DNA from: Laburnicola sp. R22_1
Taxonomy: Eukaryota; Ascomycota; Dothideomycetes; Pleosporales; Didymosphaeriaceae
Direction: 5' to 3'
DNA: 64,000 bases
Assembly (NCBI GenBank): GCA_014281115.1
Contig: JACONQ010000001.1
Span: forward strand, 3,658,001-3,722,000
The translations under genes were made by a program, and so were the position numbers. The notes under the pieces were generated by a model. It searched no databases. It was given only the letters and a program-made list of their open reading frames with translations, and was not told the origin of the DNA. Positions 32,897-43,887 of this stretch are shown here, piece after piece; the stretch's first letter is position 1, and every line of letters starts with the position of its first letter.

Positions 32897-33664
32897 ATGC
32901 CGCCCCTCGCCCGCCCCCGCCGCATGGTCGGCGTCAGCCTCAAGATGTACTTTGACCTGCCCAGCACGCTCTCCTACATCCGCGGCGTCCTCCAGCTCGA
33001 CAGCGACGCCTTCAACGCGCGCACCGACCTCTTCGTCATTCCCGACTTCGTCACCCTCCTCGAGGCGTCCCGCATCCTCGAGTCCTCGTCCGTCCTGCTC
33101 GGCGCCCAAGACAGCTTCTGGGAAGACAAGGGCGCCTACACGGGCGAAGTGTCGCCCGTGACGCTGCGGCAGGCGGGCGCACGCATCGTCGAGATGGGCC
33201 ACGCGGAGCGGAGGGCCCAGTTTGGCGAGACGGACGAGTGGGTTGCGCGCAAGGCGGCGGCAGCGGCAAGGAACGGCTTGGTGCCGCTCGTGTGCATTGG
33301 AGAGCGGACGCGTCCCAGTGTTGCGAGTGCCGCCGTGGGCGCGGCCATTGACGAGTGCAGGCCGCAGGTCACCTCGGTGCTCGCTGCCGTGCCGGACGAG
33401 TGCGAGGTGATTCTGGCGTATGAGCCCGTGTGGGCCATCGGGGCTGCAGAGCCCGCCGACGCAGACCACGTCGTCAACGTCACCAAGGAGCTGAGGAAGC
33501 TGGCAGCCGGGCGCGAGGGCGTGACGCGCATACTGTATGGCGGGAGTGCGGGACCGGGCACGTTTGCGAACATGGTCGAGGGCGTCGATGGCCTGTTTCT
33601 GGGGCGGTTTGCGCACAACATCCACAACCTCAAGAAGGTCATTGCCGAGGTGGGCGGGCCATGA
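32897..33664 (+). CDS. Divergent triosephosphate-isomerase-fold enzyme
   Basis: This is an intronless, GC-rich gene of 255 residues, the length of TIM. The TIM catalytic set is present: Lys in VSLKMYF, His in MGHAERR and Glu in AYEPVWAIG, plus TGEVSP and LYGGSAGPG in the phosphate site. Several normally near-invariant residues differ. The Asn of the NxK motif is Ser, GHSERR is GHAERR, and the flexible loop reads AIGAAEPAD rather than AIGTGK-like. This pattern points to a paralogue acting on a related sugar phosphate. The L-erythrulose-1-P / D-erythrulose-4-P isomerases are candidates, as inference. It is not the glycolytic TIM. Bacterial members with SLKMYF and GSAGPG come to mind, so transfer from bacteria is possible. 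Confidence 0.8.
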   Translation: MPPLARPRRMVGVSLKMYFDLPSTLSYIRGVLQLDSDAFNARTDLFVIPDFVTLLEASRILESSSVLLGAQDSFWEDKGAYTGEVSPVTLRQAGARIVEMGHAERRAQFGETDEWVARKAAAAARNGLVPLVCIGERTRPSVASAAVGAAIDECRPQVTSVLAAVPDECEVILAYEPVWAIGAAEPADADHVVNVTKELRKLAAGREGVTRILYGGSAGPGTFANMVEGVDGLFLGRFAHNIHNLKKVIAEVGGP

Positions 33665-33959
33665 TGGACAGGCTTCTGTCCCACTCGGCCCGACACGTTA
33701 CGACTTGTATTCACCTGGACATACCTTCGAAGGTAGAAGGTAGCCTTATGAGGTAGCCAAGTAGCTTAGTAGGTGCGTGGTTGCTTACCAAGGTAGGTAA
33801 CAGGCACAGGCGGGGCCACGGCGCTCGGCTAGCCGAACCCTGCAACACTTGTGAATGCGAGATTTCGCCTTTTTTTTTAATCGATAGCCGCCTACCTCTG
33901 TCTCTTCGTGCTCTCTCTCCCTCACCCCCACCCGACTCCCACCCCGTGTCGCTGCCGCC

Positions 33960-36109
33960 ATGTCCAAGACGCAGTGGAAGGACATCCCCGTCGTGCCGAC
34001 GTCGCAGGAGTTCCTCGACATCGTGCTCTCGAGAACGTACGAATTCCCCTGGGCGCCGCACACCAGGCGGGGCTAACCGTGCGCAGCCAGAGGCGACTTC
34101 CCACGCAGATTCGTGCTGGCTTCAAGATCAGCAGAATCCGCGCCTTCTACACGCGCAAAGTCAAATACACGTCCGAAACCTTCACCGAGCGCTTGTCTGC
34201 CACCATCAACGGCTTCCCGCGTCTCCAGGACATCCATCCCTTTCACCGCGATCTGCTGAACACTCTGTACGATGCGGACCACTTCAGAATTGCTCTGGGT
34301 CAGCTGAACACGGCCAAGTCCCTCATCGAAGCCGTGGCTCGTGACTATGTCAGGCTTATCAAATATGGGTGTGTGCACCAGGCCGCTGGCGAATGGGACC
34401 GACGCTAATCTTCCCAAGCCAGAGCTTGTTCCAATGCAAGAACCTGAAGCGTGCTGCTCTAGGCCGCATGGCCACCATCTGCAAGCGCCTGAAAGACCCT
34501 CTCGTCTACTTGGAGCAGGTCCGACAGCATCTTGGCCGTCTTCCCTCCATCGACCCCAACACCCGTACGCTCGTCATCTGCGGCTATCCCAATGTTGGAA
34601 AGTCTTCCTTTTTGAAGAGCATCTCCAGGGCCGATGTAGATGTCCAGCCATACGCCTTCACTACCAAGAGTCTCTTTGTCGGCCACTTTGACTACAAAAT
34701 GTTGCGCTTCCAGGCCATCGATACGCCCGGTATCCTCGACCACCCGCTTGAAGAGATGAACACGATTGAGCACCAGTCCATCTGCGCGATTGCTCACTTG
34801 CGGGCAGCTGTCATGTACTTCATGGATCTCTCCGAGCAGTGTGGATACTCGGTGTCTGCTCAGATCTCGCTGTTCAAATCAATGTATGTCCGAACCGGTT
34901 CGATCAATGCCAGTAACTGATGATCATACAGCAAGCCTTTGTTCGCAAACAAACTAGTCTTTATCGTAATCAACAAGATTGACCTCACGAGGCCTGAAGA
35001 TCTGGACGCTGCGACACAAGAACAGCTACAGGACATACTCAAATCTGGCGAGGTGGAGCTTCTTCAACTCTCCTGCACCACGACTGAAGGCGTCATGGGT
35101 GTCCGAAACGCCGCGTGTGACCGCTTGCTCGCTGCACGGAATGCAGAGAAACTCAAGGCAGGCACAAATAGCTCCGGCGAGCCGACCGGGAGACTCGCCG
35201 ACCTTCTCCGCCGCATTCACGTTGCTCAACCTATGGGTGGTGTTGTTCGCGAGACGTCAATCCCAGAAGCTGTGAAGAACCGGAAGAAGTACGACCCCAC
35301 TGATCCAGACCGGGTGAGGCTCGAGCGCGATATTGAAGAAGAAGAAGGTGGCGCAGGAGTATATAATTTCAATATGCGCAAAAACTACATTCTCGAGAAT
35401 CCAGAATGGAAGGAAGACAGAATTCCCGAGGTATTCGATGGCAAGAACGTGTACGACTTTATCGATCCCGACATCGAGGCTAAGCTTGCGGCGCTGGAGG
35501 AAGAAGAAGAGAAGCTTGAAGCCGAGGGCTTCTATGTGTCCGATGACGATCTCGAAGATGCCGAAGAGGCAGATATTAGACACAAGGCGGAGCTCATCCG
35601 CGAGAAGAGGCAACTCATCCGTAACGAAGCAAAGATGCGCAAGAGCCTGAAGAACAGGGCCGTAATTCCTCGATCTTCAAAGGCCATTAAAATGTCCCAA
35701 ATGGAAACCCATCTGGAAAGCCTTGGCTACGACACTTCCAAGGTTGCCGCTCGAGCCCGTAGCCAGAGTCGCGGACGCAGCTTGGCCCGTGGCCGTTCAG
35801 AAGGTCTCGATGGTGATGCCATGGATATTGATACCCCCAAGGCTGCCAAGAGCCGCGGTAGAAGTGCGAGCACCAACCGCAGGACAGATGGTGTCACTGA
35901 TGATGCTTCTCGTTCCAAGGCTGAAAAGTTGGCGAAGTTGTCCCAGAAGAAGATGAATAGAATGGCCAGACAGGGTGAAGCCGATAGGCATCAGACCGGA
36001 TCTTTGGTCAAGCACCTGGTAAGTACTCGCGCATCTTTAGGCGTGTTCAATGCTAACTTTCACGTAGATTGTTGGAAAACGTGGCATGGGAAAGACAAAC
36101 AGGAGATAA
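33960..36109 (+). CDS. NOG1: Nucleolar GTP-binding protein 1 (NOG1)
   Basis: This is an Obg-like GTPase needed for 60S ribosomal subunit maturation in the nucleolus and nucleus. Five exons (33960-34036, 34087-34368, 34419-34883, 34932-36018, 36068-36109) give 650 residues, close to yeast Nog1 (647, from memory). The N-terminal helical bundle is followed by G1 GYPNVGKSS (residues 175-183), G3 DTPGILDHP and G4 VINKIDL, then the C-terminal region with acidic [10 protein letters not shown] and [19 protein letters not shown] basic Ser/Arg tail ([16 protein letters not shown]) ends in [12 protein letters not shown] on a separate 14-codon exon. The introns are 48-50 bp. The third exon's acceptor is cccaag, not the ccag four bases later, because only the former keeps frame. 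Confidence 0.95.
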
Positions 36110-37508
36110 GCGCCTGCTGCTTTCTTTTCGTGCGATTTTGGGCGTTTAATGATGCAATGATATATTGGTGCTTGAGCATTAGAACATCTAGCGGCGTTAA
36201 GGGTCCACCTCGATACCAAATTCATCTCACACAGGAGCATATCTCTTCAATATGAGGTCCTCCGCCGGTACTCTCTCAAAGATACTGGACGAACTTTCGG
36301 CCCATGTTCCCTTATCTTAGGAATTTGTTTCCACGTACACGGAGAGCCGAACCCGATAGTTGAGCGCTATTCTTTTCCGGCGATTCACACCCTTTAGCTC
36401 TATGTCCTTCTCGCTTTGACAGGAGTATGTAAGACAGTAGGTATGATTATCATGTCTGAGGACGAGGCGCGTTGCACAAAAACACAGGATCTCTTGTGGT
36501 GCGGGACAATCCGTGATTACCTAATTTTCAGACAAACCTACATGTAGGTAGGCGGGATTCATAAGTGCACGTTACGCTATGTGAGCCCTGCAGTCGGCGA
36601 GGGCGTTCTTTGCGGACCTCGGGATGGATGTGTTTCGTCCTCGACCAACCACAACCTCTACCCTACCCATGTCAGGCGCGTCTATTTGCTGATTGATGAC
36701 AGGTTGGTCTGGCCTAGCCTCCATTACATTCGGGCCGTTTTGTTCCCTTGCTTTTCCTGCACAGAATATGGGAATAAAGGTCAAGAGAGCTGGGTGACAT
36801 GCCCGCGAGCATGCGCCAAAGATAGAATGGCGCCTCTAACGTCAGGCCGCCAAAACCGTTTCGATTATTGAGGGAGCCATGCAGGCTGTTACCCCCCTGT
36901 CGCAGGGCAAGTGGAGAGGGCGGCGCGCCCTGGTACCTGGTAACCCAAGATGGTGTTGTCATTTATGCTTATTTCGCGAAACTTTTATCCCGGCCAGCTA
37001 ACAAAAAGGAGAGACGGTGCAACAAGACCATCTTCGTCAATAGCTGCGGGTAGCGGGCATACGAGTATACAAATATTATGGGAGCAGTTCGCGCCCGGGG
37101 GATACTTTTGAAGCGCTATCTGGCGAGTGCTCGCAGCCACATGGCCTCCGTGCTGCTTCAGCCTTACGGCCTTGCCGCGTTACCGGTCTGAATCCACCAC
37201 ACATATCCTGCAGGGCACATGCCCTCGTTCAAGCCCTAGCTTGGGGCGGGACAAGAGCTTTGGTTGGGGGCCGCTATGCTGAAGCGGCTTGAATCCTGGG
37301 CTGCAGGGGGCCTCGGACTTGCAACAGGTGCCTATAACAGTTCGCGATCCCTAGTAGCCGTCTTGCCTCCGTCCGGCGTGTCGCACTCCTATTACGTTCG
37401 TTGAACCTCCAAGTCCGCGTCCCTCCTGGAGGTCACATTCCTTGCCCATACCGCAGCAGCAGTACGCTCGACATTTAAGAAACTCTTTGCGAGTACACCT
37501 GGGACACG
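36110..37508. other. Intergenic region, NOG1 to PAN-like gene
   Basis: 1.4 kb between two + strand genes. Scattered short open stretches show no recognisable product. I find no repeat, RNA gene or transposon remnant. The right part is presumably the promoter of the membrane-protein gene. Confidence 0.55.
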
Positions 37509-39088
37509 ATGCGCCTTTCGAAGAGTGTGAGCCTGATAACCCTGGTGTGGGCGAGCGCTGCGTTGGCGACACCGCGTAGGTCGACGAGCTGTGCGATCGC
37601 AGTGGGTAGAGAGGGTCAACTGACAATACCTAGTGTTTGCGGGGCCGCTGGCGAGTCGTCAGGATACCTCGAAATGTCCTCAACAGTACACATCTCGCAA
37701 CGGCTTGAACTTCACCGCAATATCTTGCAATAAGAACAATCCATACAACGGTAAGTGACGCCGTGGCCTCGCCGTTCTACTGGCTGTGGGCTAACAATGC
37801 ATGAGATGCCATGGAACCTTTTGAAGTCGAATCGATGGAGGAGTGTATGGAGCGCTGCTCACGCTATTGGGGTTCGGGCGAGGGCTGCTTTGGCGTAGTG
37901 TGGAAGGAAGATAGAAATTGCTGGCTACGCAACTCCACCACGAGCAGGCTTTCCAACAACAAGACGGTATACACAAGGACATCTCTGATAGACCAAGACG
38001 GCATACACTCCGCCCTAGTGGACCGCAATCAGATGAAACCTCTCGATACGAACTGCCCCGCTGCCGACACCTCCAGGCACAAGCTCGATGGCATACCGGG
38101 CATTGAATACACGGTTCAGTGCAACAAGGACATCGGAGGAGCTTACGATACCTGCTGGCTAGGTTACCCAAGCTGTCACAACAACCCTTTCCAGGCCTTC
38201 TACCACGCCACATCTCTGGAAGATTGTGTGGGCTACTGCATCAAGGAACATCCACTCTGTCGAGGCGTCGTGTTCAATCCTGGCCTTGAAATCGGCTATG
38301 CAAACTGCTGGCCGAAAACTGGATTTGCCCAAACCCTTCCGACGACAGCAACTAGGTTAAACGTGGCCCATTCGGCCACGCTCACCAGCATCGACACCCC
38401 TGATTCGGAGTGCTTGTCCAGCGACAGGTACACGAGCACGACAGATGATAGCAAGAACTTCGCTGTGCACTGTGGGCAGACGAACCAGGGGACTAATATG
38501 ACCATGTTGCATGCACAGAACTTTACTAGCTGTATGGAGGAATGTGCGGATAACAAGAACGGGTGTGTTGGTGTCGTATACGATTCCGCGCTGCAAGGTG
38601 GTTTCGACAACTGCTATCTGCAAAACACTTCCAGCATCTTCACGGACATCGGATCTTCCATGTACGGCGTCATCTCGGGGGCAAAGCCCGAATCGTCGTC
38701 CTCAGCAGGCAGCAACAATGGCAACAGCACCGGCGGTGGTTCCAATGACAATGGCGACAGTAGCAGTAGTTCGTCGTCCAATGCATGGATTGCCGGCGCC
38801 GTTATCGGGCCCCTCCTCGGTCTAGCACTCCTGGGCGCAGCTATCTGGTTCTTCAGACGGCGGAAGAACAATACTGGTGCTGCCGCAGCTGGTGCTCACG
38901 AGGCAGACGACGGCACGGCGAAACTGAATGCGTATAATAACGCGCCCACACCCGCGTACACGGCCGTACCGCAGTACAGCTCGAGGGTACCGATGGAATT
39001 GGGTGGTGGAGAGGAGCACCAGATCGGCGAAATGGAGGGTGCAGGGAAATCTGCGGCCAAGGGCGATAGAGTGCATGAATTGCAGTAG
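37509..39088 (+). CDS. Secretory PAN/Apple-like single-pass membrane protein
   Basis: Three exons (37509-37575, 37634-37750, 37806-39088) give 488 residues. A signal peptide (MRLSKSVSLITLVWASAALA) leads into three Cys-rich modules, each with a core like CMERCSRYWGSGEGCFGVVW, CVGYCIKEHPLCRGVVFNP and CMEECADNKNGCVGVVY. This is the PAN/Apple pattern found in fungal surface proteins. Many NxT/NxS sites suggest glycosylation. A Ser/Gly/Asn stalk, a transmembrane helix (about 389-411, WIAGAVIGPLLGLALLGAAI) and a 77-residue cytoplasmic tail starting RRRKNN follow. The first intron (gtaggt donor, CTGAC branch, ctag acceptor) was chosen because it restores a Cys-containing frame. A carbohydrate-binding or surface-sensor role is inference. 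Confidence 0.78.
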
Positions 39089-39482
39089 GCGCCATCCTGT
39101 CGAGAGCTGGTGCAACATGTTTTTGAGTTCTTTTGACGGATTGTTTGGCAGGTAACCGTGGACGTTGTGTCACTCAACACTGTGAGGGAAAGGATCAGAG
39201 CCTATTGTCATGTTTGGTAGATGTCATGATTATCTCGCGCCTCATCATCTTACATGCTAAGCGGCCATATGCCGAAAGTCCAGCGAACCACTGCCAACCT
39301 CTGTCGGATGGATCCATCCCGGTCATATGTTCTATTTTACAGTGGACTACCCATGAGAGTGGTGAGCAAGAAAAGGCTAAAGGTAGTAGATGCAATAATG
39401 TGTCAAGTCGAAGAGAAAACTGCAAGCCTCGGCGTCCAAGACACGTCGTGGTCCCGCTCGGTCGCCCGTTGAAACACATGGT
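39089..39482. other. Convergent 3' intergenic region
   Basis: 394 bp between the stop codons of the PAN-like gene (+) and TIM23 (-). Nothing is recognisable. Confidence 0.6.
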
Positions 39483-40267
39483 CTATTCGCTCTCAAAGTA
39501 CACCTTACGGAAGAGCTGTGGGGTGTTAGTACCGTCGACGACGGGGTCTCTAGTCTGCACGTACCGCCCATGAGCCTGCCACGCTGGCGACAATGCCCGA
39601 ACTGATCATCATTGGCCGCACGCCCCTCGTGCTCTTGAAAATGGCTCCACTCAGCGCTCCGGCCACAACGCTGTTGGTGATATCATGCTTTCCCCTGTAG
39701 TGGCCGATGGTGCTGTTAATGCCGTTGTACACCATGGCGACGACACCGGCCGAGTTGCCCAAGAAAGGCCCTCTTCTCGTCACCGCGTTCAGCACGCCGT
39801 TGAGCCGTAACCGCGGCGGCATCGTGGACGGGTTCTTCTGCAACCCTTCTGCGAGCCCCCACGCGCCGCCGACCGACAGGGCGGAAAGATAGGATATGCC
39901 GGTGCCGTAGCACAGATCGTCGGACCATCCTCGCGAGGGCAGGGCGGAGCGGGAGCCGGGGAGGTCAGAGAGGACCGAGTCTTCGAGTTGCAGATAGTCG
40001 AGCGATTCTTGGTTCAAGCCGGCGAGCGGGTGCAGCTGGGTGGGATCGAGGATGAATTCTGACGGGGTTTGGATGGCCGTGGTAGGATCGAAGGGCGCGG
40101 GGGTGAAGTTGTCGTGCGGTTCGGGGGCGGGCGCGGCTGGGGACGGGGACGAGGACGAGGACGAGGACGAGGACTTGCGTCCGATCAGCGTGTCCCAGCT
40201 AGAGACGGACGGGCATTAGCGAGACATTCAGTGGTCGTGGCGGGCGGCGGGCAGCGTACATGGTCAT
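39483..40267 (-). CDS. TIM23: Mitochondrial import inner membrane translocase subunit Tim23
   Basis: Tim23 forms the presequence translocase channel of the inner mitochondrial membrane. Three exons (40267-40260, 40198-39565, 39515-39483) give 224 residues. The first coding exon is only 8 nt (ATGACCAT) and joins to give MTIWDTLIGRK. The last adds LFRKVYFESE after a 49-bp intron with a TACTAAC branch. The hydrophilic N-terminus includes a run of eight Ser (TCGTCC repeat, about 40,148-40,175) and the intermembrane-space segment with LNQESLDYLQLED. The membrane half has GISYLSALSVGGAWGLAEGL and NGVLNAVTRRGPFLGNSAGV, typical of Tim17/22/23 proteins. Stopping at the in-frame TAG inside the last intron would truncate it. 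It shares a 341-bp promoter with URA5. Confidence 0.92.
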
Positions 40268-40608
40268 GCTGGGGGGCGAATGTGGTGGAGCGTTTGCAGT
40301 GGGCAACGATGCGATGGAGATGGCGACGCAACGGGCAGGCGGCGGGTGGGCGGCAGGTGCAGACAGGTGCAGGCAGGCGAGGGCAGGCAGGCGCAGATGT
40401 CGCGATAAAAGTTTCCAGCCAGGAGTGATGGCCGGCCGACTAGTGCCCGCACGGGCCCGCGCTCCTGCTGTTGAAGCCTGGTTCCGAGCTCGGAACGAAA
40501 ACAGTCCACGGAACAAATCATTGTTCTCGAAATCACCCTGTACGCAGGACAACAACAGTTGCACGCTGGACACCCCACGCGCTATTTCCAGTACACATAT
40601 ACGCACAC
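40268..40608. promoter_or_regulatory. Bidirectional promoter, TIM23 / orotate phosphoribosyltransferase
   Basis: 341 bp between divergent start codons. A GGCAGG-type repeat (about 40,340-40,392) lies in the TIM23 5' side. No clear TATA box is visible. Confidence 0.6.
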
Positions 40609-41313
40609 ATGGCCGCGCTCCCCCAGCACAAACAGGCCTTCCTGCAGGACTGCGTCCAAGCGGGCGCCCTCAAATTCGGCACCTTCACCCTCAAATCCAA
40701 GCGCATCTCTCCCTACTTCTTCAACGCCGGCCTGTTCCACCGCGCCCAGTTGCTGCGCTCCATATCCTCGGCCTACGCGCATACCCTCAAAGCACATGCC
40801 GAGTCGGACCCCTCGTTCCGCTTCGACGTCTTGTTCGGGCCGGCATACAAGGGCATCCCCCTGGCCGCAGCAGCACTGGACAAGCTCGCCGAACTCGACA
40901 TGTCCACGTACGCCAACAACAGCTACAGCTTCAACCGCAAGGAGGCCAAAGACCACGGCGAAGGCGGCAACATCGTCGGTGCCTCGCTCAAGGGTCAGAA
41001 GGTTGTCATCGTCGACGACGTCATCACCGCCGGCACCGCCATCCGCGAAGCCATCGATATCATCAACAGGGAAGGGGGCGAGCTTGTTGGCATCATTTTG
41101 GCCTTTGACCGGTTGGAGAAGACGCCCAGTGCCACCGACGACGACGGACAGCCGAGGCCGAGTGCCATTGGAGAGATTAGGAAACAGTACGGAATACCCG
41201 TGCTTGCGATCCTGACCCTGGATGATGTGATAGAGTATCTGAGGGGCTTGGGCAGTGCCGAGGATTTGAAGCGGTTGGATGACTATCGGGAAAAGTATCG
41301 AGCGACTGATTAG
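40609..41313 (+). CDS. URA5: Orotate phosphoribosyltransferase
   Basis: This enzyme converts orotate and PRPP to orotidine 5'-phosphate in pyrimidine synthesis, in the cytosol. The gene is intronless and encodes 234 residues, the usual fungal length. The N-terminal region [20 protein letters not shown], the [12 protein letters not shown] substrate segment, the catalytic-loop region [12 protein letters not shown] and the PRPP-binding motif [13 protein letters not shown] (residues 132-144) are all intact. The start at 40,609 (CACACATGGCC) was preferred because the in-frame upstream extension is not OPRTase-like. Loss of this gene class normally gives uracil auxotrophy and 5-fluoroorotate resistance. 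Confidence 0.96.
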   Translation: MAALPQHKQAFLQDCVQAGALKFGTFTLKSKRISPYFFNAGLFHRAQLLRSISSAYAHTLKAHAESDPSFRFDVLFGPAYKGIPLAAAALDKLAELDMSTYANNSYSFNRKEAKDHGEGGNIVGASLKGQKVVIVDDVITAGTAIREAIDIINREGGELVGIILAFDRLEKTPSATDDDGQPRPSAIGEIRKQYGIPVLAILTLDDVIEYLRGLGSAEDLKRLDDYREKYRATD

Positions 41314-42018
41314 ACGGGAGAGCATGAATCCGACCGACTTGACCATGCACGACGGCCTAGCTATCTCATCGTGTCTAAGATGACGACCTAGTTCTCGTCT
41401 GACATGATGCAGCCACTGTGATAGCGATTGCTAATTTGCTTGCTTGCGTACAGTACAGTGTAACGCACGGAAACACTTGCCGACGTGCACTGCAACACAA
41501 GCTTCCCAATAAATCCCAATAAACAGTCAATCTGGACGGCGGCGTTTTAGTGGTCTCTTGCACGCCAGATGCAACTCTTGACACAGTCTCCGGTCCAGCG
41601 CCTCCACAATGTCCATTTTATTATTGATTGATCGCCCAACAAGTCCGCTCCTGGGTGGAGAGTTGTGCCCGTTGTGGCCTGCCTGCTGGCACACAACCCA
41701 GCCCTGCCGCACTTTCCCTCTTGGCAGCTTAGACGAGACCTCCGCATCCCATTGGTTATTCCTGGACATCTTGGGCCCATGTGTCCTCTTGCTCTCTCCT
41801 TGATTGCCTACCCATACGCTCATTTTGAACAGCATCCTTGTCCTTGCAGCTTCTACGCTGCGCATTCGTCGTTGCCGATTGTTGGCTCCCCGTCTTGAGC
41901 ACCACGGGGCGTGAAGGCGCCCCAGCAACGGCGTACAGGGAACACATAGCTGATTCCGCTCGAATCTTCCCTACACCTTACCTTGAGAAGCGCTTGCTTC
42001 TCCCGCTCCTACTCTACC
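41314..42018. other. Intergenic region, URA5 to GH47 gene
   Basis: 705 bp with no recognisable gene. The right half should hold the promoter and leader of the mannosidase gene. Confidence 0.55.
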
Positions 42019-43887
42019 ATGCGCCCTAGAATCAAAATGCCCCGACGCAATATGACGAACCAGCCCTTGTCGCGCCGACACAAACGTAACCTCTCGTACG
42101 CCTTCATCGTCGCATTCATCTTCGCCGCCCTCTATGTTGTCCACGCGCCCGTTGACCCGCTAGGTGTGCCATGGGATCAGCACGAGGCATACATGAACGA
42201 TCGCGCCAACGCGGACGGCTTCGTCGCAAAGGACTCGTACGACTGGCGAACCGCTCCATTCAATCATGCCATCGCCGAGTATACGCCGCTGCCCGCAAGC
42301 AAGCCTAAAAAGCTACCGCCCATTCAGCATACTTTTCCACCCGAAACGTCGCAACAGAAAGCGAGGAGAGAGGCGCGGCGGGTTGCTGTTCGCGACGAGT
42401 TTGTACGCAGCTGGGAGAGCTATCGGAGGTACGCATGGACCGAGGACGAACTCGCCCCAATCACGGGTAAAGGCGCCGAATCGTTTGGGGGTTGGGGCGC
42501 CACCCTCGTAGATTCTTTGGACACGCTGTGGATCATGGGCCTCAAGAAGGACTTTTACGAAGCCGTCGAGGCCGTAGCCGGTATTGACTTCGGCATGTCC
42601 GAGACGAATGCGATAAGTGTGTTCGAGACCACTATCAGATACTTGGGTGGCCTGCTGGCCGCATATGATTTGAGCCACGAGAAGGTGTTGCTGGACAAGG
42701 CCATACAAGTGGGCGAAATGCTGTATCGCGCATTCGACACCAAGCCCAACAACTTTCCCTTGGATCGACTCGTTATCGAGAAGGCTAAAAATAAGGGTGG
42801 GTTCAATGCAGACGGCAGCATCTGCTTTGCCGCCCTCGGATCACTTACCATGGAGTTCACACGCCTAGCCCAGGTCACCCAGCAAAACAAATACTACCAT
42901 GTTGTTGCCAAGGTTACGGCCTTCTTGGACCGCGTACAGAATACGACTAGCATCCCAGGCCTGTTTCCAGTTTGGATAAACGCATACAAAGAGGAGGTTG
43001 TCGGAACGTCCTTCACAGTAGGCGCAATGGAAGACAGCTCGTACGAGTATTTCCCCAAGATGTTCGCCCTCCTTGGTGGACTGGAGCCCGTGTACCAGAA
43101 GCTGTGGAAAGACTCAAGTGCCATGATCGACAAGCATATGCTCTTCCGGCCAATGCTCCCTGATAGTGAACCGGGCGAGGATCTCCTTTTCTGCGGCGAT
43201 GTGACCATCACAGGCAAAAAGATAAAGCTTGATGCGGAGATGCAGCATCTGACGTGCTTCATCGGTGGCATGTATGGACTTGCGGGACGCCTCTTTTCCG
43301 ACAAACATCATGTCGACTTGGGTGCGAAGCTTACCGAAGGCTGCATCTACGCCTATCACTCGATGCCTAGCGGTGTCATGCCGGAGATCTTCGACCTCAC
43401 CCCTTGTGAATCTCGCACGAATTGTCCTTGGAATGCGTCTGCCTGGGAAGAGGACGTCCTCCACCGCAGTTATGGCCACGACCACGATGATTTTGAAGCT
43501 ACGGTTAAGAAAGAGAAACTGCCGCCCGGTTTTGCATCCCTTCGCGACAAGCGCTACCTTTTACGGCCTGAAGCCATTGAGTCCGTTTTCATCATGCACA
43601 GAATTACGGGGCACGAGGAATACCTCGACCACGCATGGGACATGTTTACTTCTGTGGTTGCAGCCACCAAGACGCAGTATGGAAACGGGCAGGTCTTCGA
43701 CGTCACTGCCGAACCCCCAGTGGAACCAGAGAACAAGATGGAGAGCTTCTGGCTGGCAGAGACACTGAAGTATTTTTACCTGATCTTTAGTCCGCCTGAC
43801 ATGATCAGCTTAGACGATTGGGTATTCAACACTGAAGCGCATCCTTTCCGTCGACCGAATAGTAGGGAGATGGGAACAGAGGGATGA
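42019..43887 (+). CDS. GH47 class I alpha-1,2-mannosidase (type II membrane protein)
   Basis: This is an intronless gene of 622 residues. A short basic N-terminus (RRHKRN) precedes one signal-anchor helix (about 27-42, AFIVAFIFAALYVV), the layout of ER/Golgi mannosidases with a lumenal catalytic domain. GH47 signatures are present: VRSWESYRRYAWTEDELAPI, LVDSLDTLWIMGL, the Cys-bearing MQHLTCFIGGMYGLAGRL, the acidic-residue segment RYLLRPEAIESVFIMHRITG and the C-terminal Thr motif VFNTEAHPF that ligates calcium. These enzymes trim alpha-1,2-linked mannose from N-glycans using Ca2+. It could be the ER MNS1-type or a Golgi mannosidase I; the sequence alone does not settle this. Met1 was taken at 42,019, the first ATG of the frame. 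Confidence 0.94.
   Translation: MRPRIKMPRRNMTNQPLSRRHKRNLSYAFIVAFIFAALYVVHAPVDPLGVPWDQHEAYMNDRANADGFVAKDSYDWRTAPFNHAIAEYTPLPASKPKKLPPIQHTFPPETSQQKARREARRVAVRDEFVRSWESYRRYAWTEDELAPITGKGAESFGGWGATLVDSLDTLWIMGLKKDFYEAVEAVAGIDFGMSETNAISVFETTIRYLGGLLAAYDLSHEKVLLDKAIQVGEMLYRAFDTKPNNFPLDRLVIEKAKNKGGFNADGSICFAALGSLTMEFTRLAQVTQQNKYYHVVAKVTAFLDRVQNTTSIPGLFPVWINAYKEEVVGTSFTVGAMEDSSYEYFPKMFALLGGLEPVYQKLWKDSSAMIDKHMLFRPMLPDSEPGEDLLFCGDVTITGKKIKLDAEMQHLTCFIGGMYGLAGRLFSDKHHVDLGAKLTEGCIYAYHSMPSGVMPEIFDLTPCESRTNCPWNASAWEEDVLHRSYGHDHDDFEATVKKEKLPPGFASLRDKRYLLRPEAIESVFIMHRITGHEEYLDHAWDMFTSVVAATKTQYGNGQVFDVTAEPPVEPENKMESFWLAETLKYFYLIFSPPDMISLDDWVFNTEAHPFRRPNSREMGTEG

Noticed and set aside
37602..37662. Alternative first intron of the PAN-like gene (gtgggt donor, gtcag acceptor)
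   Set aside because: It also keeps frame, but the gtaggt...ctag intron (37,576-37,633) has a better donor and a CTGAC branch site.
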